This document shows, piece by piece, positions 37,700-49,271 of a stretch of 64,000 nucleotides of DNA; the first letter of the stretch is position 1, and every line of letters begins with the position of its first letter. The stretch covers positions 2,352,808 through 2,416,807 of the forward strand of contig KK106983.1 in NCBI GenBank assembly GCA_000611775.1, read 5' to 3'. A program made the position numbers and the translations under genes. This DNA comes from Umbilicaria muhlenbergii. Its lineage: Eukaryota > Ascomycota > Lecanoromycetes > Umbilicariales > Umbilicariaceae. The notes beneath the pieces were generated by a model that was not told where the DNA came from, searched no databases, and saw only the letters and a list, made by a program, of their open reading frames with translations.

Positions 37700-37949
37700 G
37701 GTGGTGTTTGCGGCAATGCATTTTAACAAGAGCGTGGAGTTGGGTTGGGGACTTGATGGAATTTTTGTGCATCAAATGTTACAGTTGGCACCGATAGATA
37801 CCCGTGGAGTACTATGGCATGAAACTTAGGACTGGATACGAAAATTGATGGCAGAGTTAAGTTGTTGTGTGCTCGTTGGTTTTTACGTTACCAGGCATGT
37901 GTTGATCATCTGCAAAGTATTCGGCTTTTGAATTTCCTAACATCAGACG
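37700..37949. other. Convergent 3' spacer between VPS34 and mccA
   Basis: 250 bp separate two stop codons facing each other. There is no gene; it is the 3' UTR and polyadenylation region for both. Confidence 0.5.
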
Positions 37950-40334
37950 TCATGATGTTCCAGAATCCTCGAACTCGACTAAAGCAGTCCCCGCTTTGCA
38001 CAGATCCTAGTAAACCGTTAGCATTGACTTCGAAACAGAAAGAAGCGTATCCTACCCCCTGCCGATGCACAATCTTCGCCACAACCCCATCCTGCGGACT
38101 CCTGATTACCGTCTCCATCTTCATACTCTCAATCACCACTAGCGGCTGATCCTTCTCCACCTGCTGACCCTCCTCAACCTCAACTCTCAGAATCTTGCAA
38201 GGCATGGGCGCCAGGACACTATTGGCGACATCCTTGATGCCGAGAGCTTTCTCGATCCACTTGGGTGTGGCGTACTGTAGGCGATATTGCTTTCCTTGCT
38301 GGAAGATTGTGATTTTGCCGTCTTCGTTGATCAACCGCGTTGCGAGTCGGGTGTGGGGGAAGAAGGAGGTGATTGTGCGGGCGTGGGGATCCCAGTGGCT
38401 AGCAATTGAAGAGTAAGACGTGCCGTCAATTGTCACGTCGAAGGTGTCAAGGCCGCTTTGCTTCACTTCCACAGCAGTCTCTGCTGGATCTGCCGTGCCG
38501 TCCGCCTTGGTTCTGATGAACGCAACACGACGGTTTTGAATACCAGATCCAAAGCCGGTATGGGGTTCACTTGACAGCTTACGAGCCTGTGATTCTTGCA
38601 GCAGTCCCCCAATGGCCGCCTGCGCATAGACTTCCGGGGCTATCTGTACTTCAGCAAAGAGTTCATCATGTTGCTTCTTGATGAAACCTGTCTCCACCTC
38701 GCCGGCTACGAACGCCGGGCTCTCGCAGACACGCTTAAGGAATTCAATGTTTGTGACTGGACCCGCAATCTCGTAATCCTCCAGCGCGGCGCGTAATTTC
38801 AGTATGGTAGACTCGCGGGTAGGCCCTCGCACTATCAGCTTCGCAATCATCGGATCGTAGTGAGAAGAGACTTCGTCGCCAGCGATGAAGCCCGCGTCAA
38901 CACGTACTGTGTCAGTTGTCGGAGGCGTCTGCAAATGGACCAATCGTCCCGAGTCCGGAATGAAGTCCCTACCAACTTTAGTTTCGATTGAATACTTGGG
39001 CAGCTAAGGAGACGAACACGTCGGGATTCTCGGCGTATATCCTAGCTTCCATTGCCCAGCCTCGTTCTGCTATTCTCTCTTGGATTACGTCTTGCGTCAA
39101 AGGCAGTCTCCCACCTTCAGCAACGATAAGTTGCCAATGGACCAGATCTTCTCCAGTAATCATTTCTGTGACTGGGTGTTCGACTTGCAATCTGGTGTTC
39201 ATTTCCATGAAAAAGAAGTCGCCAGTCTCGTTGTTGAATATGAACTCCACCGTCCCAGCGCCTTCATACCCAACAGCTAATGCAGCAGCGCGCGCCTTAG
39301 CCCAAAGATTCTGACGTACGGTCTCGTCCAGGTGTGGTGCAGGTGATTCTTCGAGGATCTTCTGGTGCCTCCTCTGAAGGCTGCAGTCCCGTTCGCCCAA
39401 CGCAACGCAGTTTCCATGCTTATCAGCGAAGACCTGTACCTCGATATGGCGTGGGGTGGTGATATATTTTTCAACCAGCATCACGTCGTCGCCGAAAGAA
39501 TTTCTAGCCTCTGATTTGGCGGATTTTAACTGCGCATCAAAAATGTCTGGTGTCATTGCTATACGCATACCCTTTCCCCCGCCGCCTTTGACGGCTTTCA
39601 AGAGTACTGGAAAGCCAATCTTCTCGGCCTCAGATCTCAAGAAGTCTGGATCTTGGTTTGTGCCATGATAGCCAGGTATACAGGGCACTCCAGCAATTGT
39701 CATGATATCCTTGGAACGACTAACTAGTCTCAGCACGTGAAAGCATGAGGGGATGCTCTGAGAACGTACCTCTTGTTTCCCATTGCCTCGATTGCTTGCC
39801 ATGGCGGACCAATGAATACAAGGCCTGCTTCTACGCATTTGCGGGAAAAGGCCGAGTTTTCACTCAGCTTGAATACCATCAGCTAGGATTTGAATTTCCA
39901 GATTACCTATATAAGACATACGAAGCCATATCCAGGGTGAATACCCGTACAACCCTCATGCTTAGCCACTTCAATTATACGATCGCCATCGAGGTACGCC
40001 GTCGGGTCTCCAAGATTGACCGCGAACTGGGAACTCAATGCATGCTGCGACCTAGCATCTGGGTCGGTGTAGACAGTCGTGGTCCTTATGCCATACTGTG
40101 ACGCTGTCTTGCCGACGCGCCTTTCAGACTATCAGTCTAGGTTGAGTCTCGGGTCCAGGCGCGGACTGACAGAGCTATCTCACCGCGGTTGGCAATCAGA
40201 ATGGACGTTAAAGGTGTGATTGAAGGTTGCCCATTGGTGACAGTGCCGTTGGCCCTCCTTGCAGTGAGAGTAGAGGCAGGGAGAATGGGGGTGCGGAGGA
40301 AGCGCGGGTGACGTGATGCAGCGCGCAGATGCAT
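37950..40334 (-). CDS. mccA: 3-methylcrotonyl-CoA carboxylase biotin-containing alpha subunit, mitochondrial
   Basis: This enzyme carboxylates 3-methylcrotonyl-CoA in leucine breakdown; the alpha subunit carries biotin carboxylase and biotin-carrier domains. Six exons (40334-40171, 40120-39922, 39867-39770, 39719-39018, 38968-38056, 38006-37950) give 710 aa in frame; introns are 49-54 nt. An Arg-rich presequence (MHLRAASRHPRFLRT) precedes ILIANRGEIALRV, IHPGYGFLSENSAFSR, the ATP-grasp GGGGKGMRIA, EVQVFADKHGNCVALGERDC and MNTRLQVEHPVTEM. The biotin site ESMKMETVIRSP places the modified Lys near residue 670. The last exon supplies DLCKAGTALVEFEDSGTS. Two apparent early ends, after AENPDVF and after the biotin domain, are removed by 49-nt introns. 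IVD lies 4.5 kb away, a leucine-catabolic neighbourhood as known in aspergilli, but the beta subunit gene is not in the window. Confidence 0.96.
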
Positions 40335-40945
40335 ACTTGGCTACCTTGCAGTGATTTCTCTAGTCATGGCGTCAAGCTTGGAGGCGTCGGGCAAGTTTCC
40401 AAGCCCACAGCAGAGCGAATGGATGGTAGAAACAGTGCGAGGTAGGCATCTTCAATAGAAGCCTGCTCAGGCCGTTGGTAGCCGAGCGCGGGCGTAGGCG
40501 GGGTGATTGGTAGGGCTGCCTGGCAGGGCTGGCTGTGTGGTATCACAACGCTATCTGTGGGGGAAAGACCTACGGTTGGTGATATTTAATCACGTCTACT
40601 GAATCCTTTCTGAAAGAACAACCCATCAATTCGAGCGCAATTGACCCCACGAGCCTCATACTACCTAGCTGCAACGGCATGGATTCGCGCCCTGCTGCAG
40701 CAGCCCAGCCCTAGTCGGCCAATCCGTGCAAATCAGTATGTCACACAACGCGAGAGAACCATGCCAATTTCTCACCAGGATTTCCATTTCACCGCTTTGC
40801 TGGCACCTCACATTATCAATCAAGTCAGTGAATGAACATTAATGACCCACACTTTCATACTTCAGTCACGGCCTTTTGTACCCAGTGAAAACCCCATTCT
40901 GTTCTTCCGGCTTCAGCATCTGCGAATCACCTCGAGCTCAGCATC
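40335..40945. promoter_or_regulatory. Divergent promoter between mccA and the charged nuclear-type protein gene
   Basis: 611 bp lie between start codons pointing apart. A CAATTGACCC stretch and several CTGCAGCAG-like palindromic words occur near 40690-40705. No gene is seen. Confidence 0.4.
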
Positions 40946-42139
40946 ATGTCGGACGATGAGGATTATTACGACGACTATGAGTACTTCTACATCGATGAAG
41001 GGCCAGTTGCTGATGTGGTAGGTTCATCAACTTACGCAGCGGTTCATGTAGGCAGCCTATCATGAAAGAAGGCTAACACTTACCTACAGGACGACCTTGC
41101 CGAGCACACTATGCACTCACCCGTCTGGCGAGAGCATCCATCGGATGACACCGCCGAGTACTGGAGCGATTGGGAATACTACTCCGACGACGACTACTAC
41201 GACCAAGGCTCGCCCAAGAGAAAGAGGCAGAAGATAGCTGGTGAGGCGAAGGGAAAAGTTGCCGAGGGTCCTCAGGTTGGAAAGAGAAGGAAACTCCGAC
41301 CTACAGAAGATGTACCAGAATTGTCTCTCGGCGAATCATTGGACTCGGATATGGATGAGTCAGCTGTGGCAAAACCCACCGTGGTTTGGAGGTTGAAAGA
41401 GGCCCATGGACCAATCGAGAATCCTATCGTTACAGAAGGGAAAGGAGAGAAGGTAGCCCTACTCAGAGACTGGAGGGAGAGATTTAAGGCTTCTACAAAG
41501 CCGGCACACAATACTGCTACCGATGAAGATCCCAAGACTCAGACACCCAATCGGATAGCAGTCGCCGTAGTCATTGGCCCCAGAGCATCGGAAATTACCA
41601 GCAGTGGAGTTGCTGCGCCAACTATGTCCTCGAAGGCCAAGAATGTACCCTCCAGGAGCAAGGCCGCACCGGGCCACGCCAATGGAGCGCCCATCTCCAA
41701 ACCGTCGACTGCGAAGGCTCGAGCAGCAATTTCAAGTACCACAAATGGCGTCAAACCACCAACAACAACGAAAAAATCCTTACATCGCACCGTGGTTCTG
41801 GGACAACGAGCCAATGAAGTCGAGGCCACCGGTAAAAAGAGGAACCGGCCTGGGGCAGAGGAAGGGGTGACTACAGATGGCGATGGAACCATCTCAAGAA
41901 AACGCAGAGCTACCGCTACCAAGGAGAAGGAGAACGAAGCCGTCCAGTCAGCGGCTCAATCGGACGCTTCTTCTAAAGCTGGACGAAAGAGGAAGGCCCC
42001 AGACGACGATGAGGAGACTATCATACCACAGGCGGTGAAGCGAAAGGCGTCTGCTCCCAAAGCAACGACTGGCGCACCAGAGCCGAAGAAGGGGTCGACA
42101 GTACCTACCAGGAGGAATACTCGATCGAAACGCGAATGA
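40946..42139 (+). CDS. Uncharacterised protein with Tyr/Asp-rich N-terminus and Lys/Arg-rich tail
   Basis: Not recognised. Exons 40946-41017 and 41090-42139 (intron 72 nt, GTAGGT...CTACAG) give 373 aa. The N-terminus is extremely acidic and aromatic (MSDDEDYYDDYEYFYIDEG, then EYWSDWEYYSDDDYYD), with a basic cluster KRKRQK next to it. The middle contains the only fold-like segment (VALLRDWRERFKAS, about 120-135). From about 160 to the end it is Ala/Lys/Ser/Thr-rich and disordered, with several nuclear-localisation-like clusters (KKRNRP, SRKRRA, GRKRKAP, VKRKA, TRSKRE). This charge arrangement suggests a nucleic-acid- or histone-associated nuclear protein, which is inference only. It is divergent from mccA and convergent with the IVD gene, sitting between two leucine-degradation genes. 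Confidence 0.8.
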
Positions 42140-42499
42140 GTAGCATTTACCGGCGTAGGATGGTGGCATTGAAGCATAGCTCAGCGGATTCATACGCATA
42201 CCTCTTGGCATCTTTCCGAAGGGAAATAGCATACGGGGAACGACGGGACGAGTTGGTCAATTCGACATTTGGAAATTGGACGAGCATTCATCCTTTAGCA
42301 TAAGTTTAAGCGGTCCATGGCGTCAAGCGGGTGTCTGCATAGTGGCTCTCTCATATCTACCGGTCCTGTGGCATTATTCCACTCAAGACCCTCGGCCAGC
42401 GGTATCACTACTCGAAGAATTCACAGCCACATCATCAAAATCAGTCCAAATTCTCCCGTAATAGTGCTATGTGACGATGCTAAAATATTTTCCCTACAG
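42140..42499. other. Convergent 3' spacer, no gene seen
   Basis: 360 bp between the stop of the charged protein gene and the stop of the IVD gene. It should hold both 3' UTRs. No coding frame is supported. Confidence 0.5.
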
Positions 42500-44098
42500 C
42501 TACCTTCCCCCGTTCCCTCCTCCCTCCCACTCCCGATTGAAAACCCTCCCAATCACCATCCTCCGCACCTCGCTCGTCCCCGCGCCTATCTCGTAGAGCT
42601 TCGCATCCCTCAGCAAGCGCCCCGCCGGCACCTCGTTCATATACCCCATGCCGCCCATCAACTGCACTGCATCGAGCGCACACTCGGTCGCCCGCTCGGC
42701 CGCGTACAGAATACTGCCGGCACAATCGAGCGTGCGGATGACGCCCTCTTCGTCGATGCGTTTGGCCGTCGCGTACGTGTAGGCATTTGAGGCCGAGCTT
42801 TTGGTGTACATATCGGCCAGCTTGCCTTGCACGAGTTGGTTGTGCGCGATGGGGGTGGAAAATTGGGTGCGGGTATGAGTGTAGGGGAGGACGAGGTCGA
42901 GGGCCGCTTGCATGATGCTGTGGTGTTGTTGCTGGTGTCAGTGTTGCGGTTTCTACTTGTGAATGAGGCTGCCCTTTGATGAGCGTACATACCCTAAAGG
43001 TCCGGCGCTGAGGACCAATCGCTCGATATCTAAACCTTCCATCAGTACTTTGACGCCTCGGTTTTCCTGGCCCAGCAGGTTCTCGCGCGGCACGAAGACA
43101 GAGTCGAAGACCAATTCGCCCGTATTGGAGCCGCGCATGCCGAGCTTGTCTAGTTTGCGAGCGCAGGAGAAGCCGGGGGATGTCGTGTCGACGATGAAGG
43201 TTGTGATGCCTTTGGAGCCGGCGGAGGGGTCCGTTTTGGCGTAGACGATGATGTAGTCGGCGTCTGGGCCCTGGGGTTTTGGAATATTCAGTGCGGGTTG
43301 AAGACAATGGGTTTTAGGATAGGGAGATGCGGTACATTTGTGATCCACATCTTTGTACCGTTGAGTTCCCATCCGCCGTCGACGGCCTTGGCTGTTGTCT
43401 TCATGCTGACGACGTCTGAGCCGGCAGAGTGTTCGGACATGGCCAGGGCACCTATTTTTTCACCGGATACGAGATCGGGAAGGAATCTTTGTTTCTGATC
43501 GGGAGTACCATTGAGGGAGAGCTGGTTTATGCAGAGCTGGGAGTGTGCCGCATAGGAAAGACCGATGCTACCTGCGTCTGTTAGGACGGAGATACGCCTA
43601 GCATGACTGCTTGGATTCGCGTTACCTGACGCCCTACTGATCTCCTCCATGACGATGCAGTGGGCTTGGTAGCCCATCGCTAGACCATTGTACTGCTCTT
43701 CTGCGGTGATGCCGAGGAACCTTTACCATCATCAATTCTTGTCACGGTTGTAGTAGTATGCATGGTGTAGACGCAACCCAGCATCACCGAGCTTCTTCCA
43801 CATGTCCGAAGGGAACTCATTCTCCCGGTCTGTCCTTGCAGCGACCTCCTCGGGTATTTCTCGCCCTAGTTACAGACATCAGAAGCGTCTTTCCATCTAC
43901 TAACATGACGATCGTACTTGTGAACTCTTGCACACGCTCTCTCAACTCGGCCAGTTCCTCATTGCTAGGGGCGACGAATCCTTTCGAATGCTTTGTTGAT
44001 GCCGTGCGCCGTGGCTGGGGATATAAGACCCTAGGCCGTGATCTGCCAATGTGGCGAATAGCATTGGTAAATGCTCTGGGCGTCAAGGTCGTCGACAT
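42500..44098 (-). CDS. ivdA: Isovaleryl-CoA dehydrogenase, mitochondrial (acyl-CoA dehydrogenase family)
   Basis: A FAD enzyme that oxidises isovaleryl-CoA to 3-methylcrotonyl-CoA, the step directly before MccA. Six exons (44098-43918, 43865-43778, 43720-43626, 43571-43336, 43270-42993, 42917-42500) give 431 aa in frame; introns are 52-75 nt. Residues 1-35 form a basic mitochondrial presequence ([20 protein letters not shown]). Family signatures are [55 protein letters not shown], and [15 protein letters not shown], whose Glu aligns with the catalytic base of human IVD. The last exon has [20 protein letters not shown] and [17 protein letters not shown]. An in-frame continuation after MWITN would wrongly end the protein, so the 65-nt intron there is required to reach [10 protein letters not shown]. 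Shared location with mccA suggests co-regulation by leucine. Confidence 0.96.
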
Positions 44099-45031
44099 GA
44101 TATAATGATGGTGGGTTCCAGGGTCCCGGCGAGTTCTGGGGAAGTGTGGGGTTGCACCAAAAGCGCCACGGCTCTGCAAGATGATCCCTGCAATTCACCA
44201 GTCTAAGGTTACCTTATGATGGCCTTTTTACCCTGACCTGCTTTCCATCATGTATTGTCAAAGGGCTCACCCGCTGCAGAAGCTCTCAATGAAAGGGTTA
44301 CATGATACTAAGCGGTTGTCCAAAGCCATTCTTCAGGCCTTTGATTGTTAACGTCTGACAAATGAACCTCGGTCTGATCAAGATAACAACTGCGCCAACG
44401 CTGTCGTTGAGTTGCTCTGCATATTTAATCGCCGATTCAAAGGTTCAATGTTATATTAAATGTCAGACTCGGAGTTGGTGCTACAGTCCGGGTTAGGCAA
44501 TGAAAGCCCATATTTATATTCGGTTCTGCAATTGCCTATTGCCTATCCAGTTCTGCACCCTGGAATGCGTTCGCCCCCTGGTGTCAAGATGCATGAATTG
44601 GCACCAGAAGAGGAACCAAGCGAGCAAGCTCAGTGCGAGCTCCTCCTCAGGCGGCCGCTTTAGCAAGGCACCCGAGCCAGGTAATCTGGGGTTTAGTCTT
44701 AGAATATAAGGAACGATCAGTTCGTACTCTCCATCTTTGTCAATCAAGATCAACGTCCTCGATCTATTGGCAGTCTCGGCAGTGTACCGAGCATTCGTGA
44801 ATGTGTGACAAGCTGCGGCAGAAACCAATTGGTGCTTACATAAAACCGAGCCAGACGGTCTTGGAAAACCGCGGCCCGAATGGTTCCAGTTTGAGATATT
44901 CTTAGGGACTTTTCCGAGTATCGTCTTCGACGGGGCTGGTAGGAACTAAGATATTTCCGCAGTGAAGTATTGGCTTAGGCAGCAGATGGACGTACAAACA
45001 TAAATTATAATAAGCCTTGAATTTCCAAGAT
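44099..45031. other. Upstream region of IVD, no protein gene supported
   Basis: Between the IVD start and the tRNA-Trp gene. Two overlapping frames (44460-44663 plus, 44514-44828 minus) are short and show no domain. The last 30 bp before the tRNA are AT-rich (TAAATTATAATAAGCC), as often seen upstream of fungal tRNA genes. Confidence 0.45.
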
Positions 45032-45152
45032 GGGCCTGTGGCGCAACGGTAGCGCGTTGTAAGAACCCTGCTGTTTTCGCTTGTAAATGGATATTAATCT
45101 TCCACAGCGACTCCAGATCGAAAGGTTGCCAGTTCAAATCTGACCGGGCTCA
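45032..45152 (+). tRNA. tRNA-Trp (CCA) interrupted by a 49-nt insertion in the anticodon stem
   Basis: Removing 45059-45107 leaves a 72-nt tRNA. The acceptor stem pairs 45032-45038 with 45145-45151 (two G-U pairs), with discriminator A at 45152. The D stem GCGC/GCGC encloses loop AACGGTA. The anticodon stem TTCGA/TCGAA is five perfect pairs around loop CTCCAGA, anticodon CCA at 45113-45115. The variable loop is AGGTT and the T loop TTCAAAT. Invariant bases T8, A14, G18, G19, A21, G53-T54-T55-C56, A58 and C61 are all present. The only flaw is a C:A mismatch at 50:64 of the T stem. Internal promoters are an A box (TGGCGCAACGG, 45039) and a B box (GTTCAAATC, 45132), with a T5 terminator just downstream. 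The insertion lies between positions 28 and 29, not at the canonical 37/38 intron site. It could be a spliced gene or a pseudogene. Confidence 0.85.
45059..45107 (+). other. 49-nt GT-AG intron-like insertion inside tRNA-Trp
   Basis: The insertion splits the 5' strand of the anticodon stem (TT | CGA). Requiring the TTCGA/TCGAA stem fixes both ends without choice, and they read GTAAGAAC...TTCCACAG, a spliceosomal donor and acceptor. ATTAAT about ten nt before the AG could serve as branch site. Its length matches the protein-gene introns nearby (45-75 nt). A TGGA within it could pair with the anticodon-loop TCCA, as canonical tRNA introns do with their anticodon, but four bases can match by chance. 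Confidence 0.65.
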
Positions 45153-45153
45153 A

Positions 45154-45158
45154 TTTTT
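45154..45158 (+). terminator. RNA polymerase III terminator of tRNA-Trp
   Basis: A run of five T begins two bases after the discriminator base, as expected for a Pol III stop signal. Confidence 0.7.
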
Positions 45159-45690
45159 ATTAATTTGTGCTGTGTTGCTGGTATTGTTGGCATTGTATGT
45201 GGTAGTTATTCTTGGGAACTTTCCGTTTTTTTTCTCTGGTAAGATACTTAGTCAGATTTAACTTATACTATATCCAGGGGTTAAATTTACGCTGTTGTGA
45301 AACCATTGTACGGAGCTGCGAGTAATTTCGGGTGCAGTCAACCCAGGATCACCTCGTTCGCGCGACAATCCGCACGTCATGCGACAGTAGGGCGGCGCGT
45401 ACCCCCCCCCGTTTCTTTATCGAGGGTGAGATCGCTGGCTTGTTGGCAATTTCATTAGGAGCGCAGTCATTCCATTGCCAATGCGGCCAATGCGGCCGGC
45501 CAACACATGCACTTCACATGAGATATTGATGAATCCTGTTGTCTTCCTTCGCAGTCAATAGTAGCGGTAGAGCACCCAAGCTCAGCGAAGCTCAGCGAAG
45601 AGTTCACAACAAGAGTCATTGACAGTAGCAGAACATCCTGCCGCCGCCGCACACATACAGAAACTTCCAAACTGGGCTCGCAGATCAAGC
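45159..45690. other. Spacer and promoter region of the second MARVEL gene
   Basis: It contains a run of nine to ten Cs near 45402-45411 and a tandem copy of GCTCAGCGAA near 45580-45600 in the presumed leader. No further gene is seen. Confidence 0.45.
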
Positions 45691-46225
45691 ATGGCATTCA
45701 AAGACCGAATCGCCTCATCCTCTGGCTCCTTCATCGCATGGATCCTCCACGCCATTCTGCGCTTCCTACAGTTCGTACTCGCCATCACCGTCATCGGTCT
45801 GTATGGGGCTCAGCTCAACGATCAGCGCAAGCACGGTGGGCATGCGGATTCACGGTGGATCTATGCGGAAGTCGTCGCTGCCTTGTCCGCCGTGACATGT
45901 ATCGTCTACATGGTACCGTTGGTCCAGAGCTACCTCTTCTTTGCTTGGGATGTGATCCTCTTGTGAGTGCGAGTGAGACCGTTGTTCGCGGCAGGGCTGA
46001 CGGTGGTTTGATAGCATTTTATGGGTGGCGGTGTTTGGCATCTTTGGAAAGTTATACATCAAGAAGAATGCGCATCATGATTCCAGCGTCCAAAACATGA
46101 AGAACGCAGTTTGGGTGGATTTGATCAACATGCTGCTCTGGTTGCTGAGTGCCGCGTACGGGGCTGTGTTGTTCTTCAGGTACAGAAGACACAAATCTCT
46201 GTTTACAGGACGAGCGGACCTTTGA
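45691..46225 (+). CDS. MARVEL-domain-like tetraspan membrane protein (second copy in window)
   Basis: Exons 45691-45962 and 46015-46225 (intron 52 nt, GTGAGT...GATAG, CTGAC branch) give 160 aa. Four membrane spans are visible: ILHAILRFLQFVLAITVIGL, IYAEVVAALSAVTCIVYMVP with LVQSYLFFAWDVILFILWVA, VAVFGIFGKLYI, and VDLINMLLWLLSAAYGAVLF. The end is basic (RYRRHKSLFTGRADL). The arrangement, with a short cytosolic N-terminus, WIYAEVVAALS in span 2 and WVDLINMLLWLLSA in span 4, is that of fungal MARVEL proteins. It is not a close copy of the gene at 23580 and lacks that protein's two-cysteine loop. The ATG at 45691 was chosen because the upstream open frame has no ATG. Function is unknown. Confidence 0.82.
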
Positions 46226-47541
46226 GAAGAGAGGAAAAGGCAGGCGCCTGGATAGACAACAAGTGGCAGTGTCCAGCCGGGGACCCTCTTGATAGCTCGA
46301 CAATGGAGGCACAGTATAAGGACCCTGGAGGAAAGATTCCAAACACGAATGGCTCCTAGTATCTCTGCAAACTTCTTTGTGTTAATTGAATAGTCAAGGA
46401 ACCCCCCCCCGGCGAAGAGTGCCACGTGTGTTGTATCTACGCATGAAGGGCGGGCGAGTAGGCAGGGATTGGATACGATAATCGCGTAGATCTAAATAAT
46501 CATAGTCGCTATACTCTGCACGATACCATCTTACGCTGGCAGTCCTTCAATATACTCTGTGTCGCATTTGGCTGATGGTTTGTTTCGCTTGGTATATAAA
46601 GCTTTGTGGCTGGGCATGCTGGGGGGCCTAAACATTATGTGGAAGATAGAGGCAGAAAAGAAAGGGGGTGGTGTGGTATACGGAGAGCACTGGTTAATTA
46701 ATCGTAACGAAGGCGCAATTACTAAGAATGCTCTAGGCTTCAAGCATGCAAACGCAAGCATGGCCGAAGGAGGCTCTCGAATCAGATGGAGGGCACGTGG
46801 GGGTGATGATCACAGGCCTGCCAATAGGGCAAGCTTATTGCGGACAGTCGGGAGCGCGTCCAGCGCACTGCAAGTTGATCTTTAATGTGCACACAACGAT
46901 GCAAGCCTATAGGACCTTCATTGGGAAAGGGGATGTACGGTGACAGTATCTAAGAGGCTAGACGGTGTCGAAGCTCTTGCCTCTTTCCAACACCAACTGC
47001 CTCTCGGAACAAATCCCAGAACCAATTAATAGCCCGCCCTCTCTCGGGCCCTCGGTCTGCACTTCCGGGCAGTTACGTGATCGCATTACCTTCCCTCGAC
47101 GGATCTTAGGGTACCTTAGTGTCGATCGTGTTTTAGTGATTGCGCAGCCTTACCTTACGTCAAAGTGGCAGGCTCGGCAGGGTCTTGTACTCGTACCTAC
47201 CCACGCTACCTTACTCATTAGAGTCGAGTGAGGTGGATGAAATGAAGTGAAGCACATTCACTCCGGCCGTGGCTTGTATGCAGGCGCATCCTGGTAGTAA
47301 TGAACCCTGTATGAATCCTTCTGACTCGCTTTCCTTCTACACTGTAACTGCGCCGCTGTCTCTCTTCACTCGTGCCACATCGTCACAACAGCGTTTCCTG
47401 AACAACCATCAGTCTCAATATTCCAGTATTCACCCAAACACCCCTCGCTTTCCTTGACCAAGACTGCGATTGCACCCACGGCATCCATTGCCAGCTCACA
47501 AAGCTGAAGGCAAGTTTACCATCCAACCGCCTTCCGTCGAC
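46226..47541. other. Long spacer upstream of the SDR gene; no gene seen
   Basis: 1.3 kb with only short frames. A C run (about ten) lies near 46399-46410. The part from about 47240 on is CT/AC-rich and is probably the leader of the SDR gene. Confidence 0.45.
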
Positions 47542-48817
<1,276 letters not shown>

Positions 48818-48960
48818 GCTTCATACGGCGATTCTACACGTCTGCTTGGGATTGGTCGATATTTAGCGGCGCGTCGGGCTTGGAGGTTGGCTGTGCGGCT
48901 CGTTTTCCGGAAGGTAGCACTGCGGTAGTACGAACAGAAGAAAATACTTCGTCCACATAT

Positions 48961-49004
48961 GGAAAGTGGAAGTGGAAGTGGAAATGGAAATGGAAATGGA
49001 AATT
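48961..49004. repeat. GGAAGT/GGAAAT hexamer microsatellite
   Basis: About seven hexamer units change from GGAAGT to GGAAAT along the array. It lies just past the SDR gene. Confidence 0.8.
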
Positions 49005-49271
49005 GACGATGCGGTCATCGTGCCCAATGACTCGTTTCAAGGAATCTGAGACTGAGACGCGCAGCAGTCAACGAAATGCTGTGTTCATTCGCGCAGCCGC
49101 CCGCCAACACGTCGCTTCGTCCCGTCGTCTTACCCGGATGACACCCTCCACATCGCCTGACCCTTCCTGTTTCCGTCTCACTCCCGCCGCAGGTCTGAGG
49201 AGTCTCGCTCCTGACACGACCATGTCATGCGACACATGACTTCTCGGAAAAGGCGACGCCCGAGACACGGT

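Noticed and set aside
38969-39017. Apparent frameshift in mccA after AENPDVF
   Set aside because: A GTTCGT donor in phase 2 with acceptor GGTAG restores the conserved AENPDVDFIPDSGRL, and all six exons then sum to a multiple of three.
44460-44828. Possible small genes on either strand upstream of the tRNA
   Set aside because: Overlapping frames of 67 and 104 codons have no domain, no signal peptide and no splice sites.
45059-45107. Canonical 37/38 tRNA intron
   Set aside because: The anticodon loop CTCCAGA and the 3' strand of its stem are contiguous in the DNA, so nothing interrupts position 37/38.
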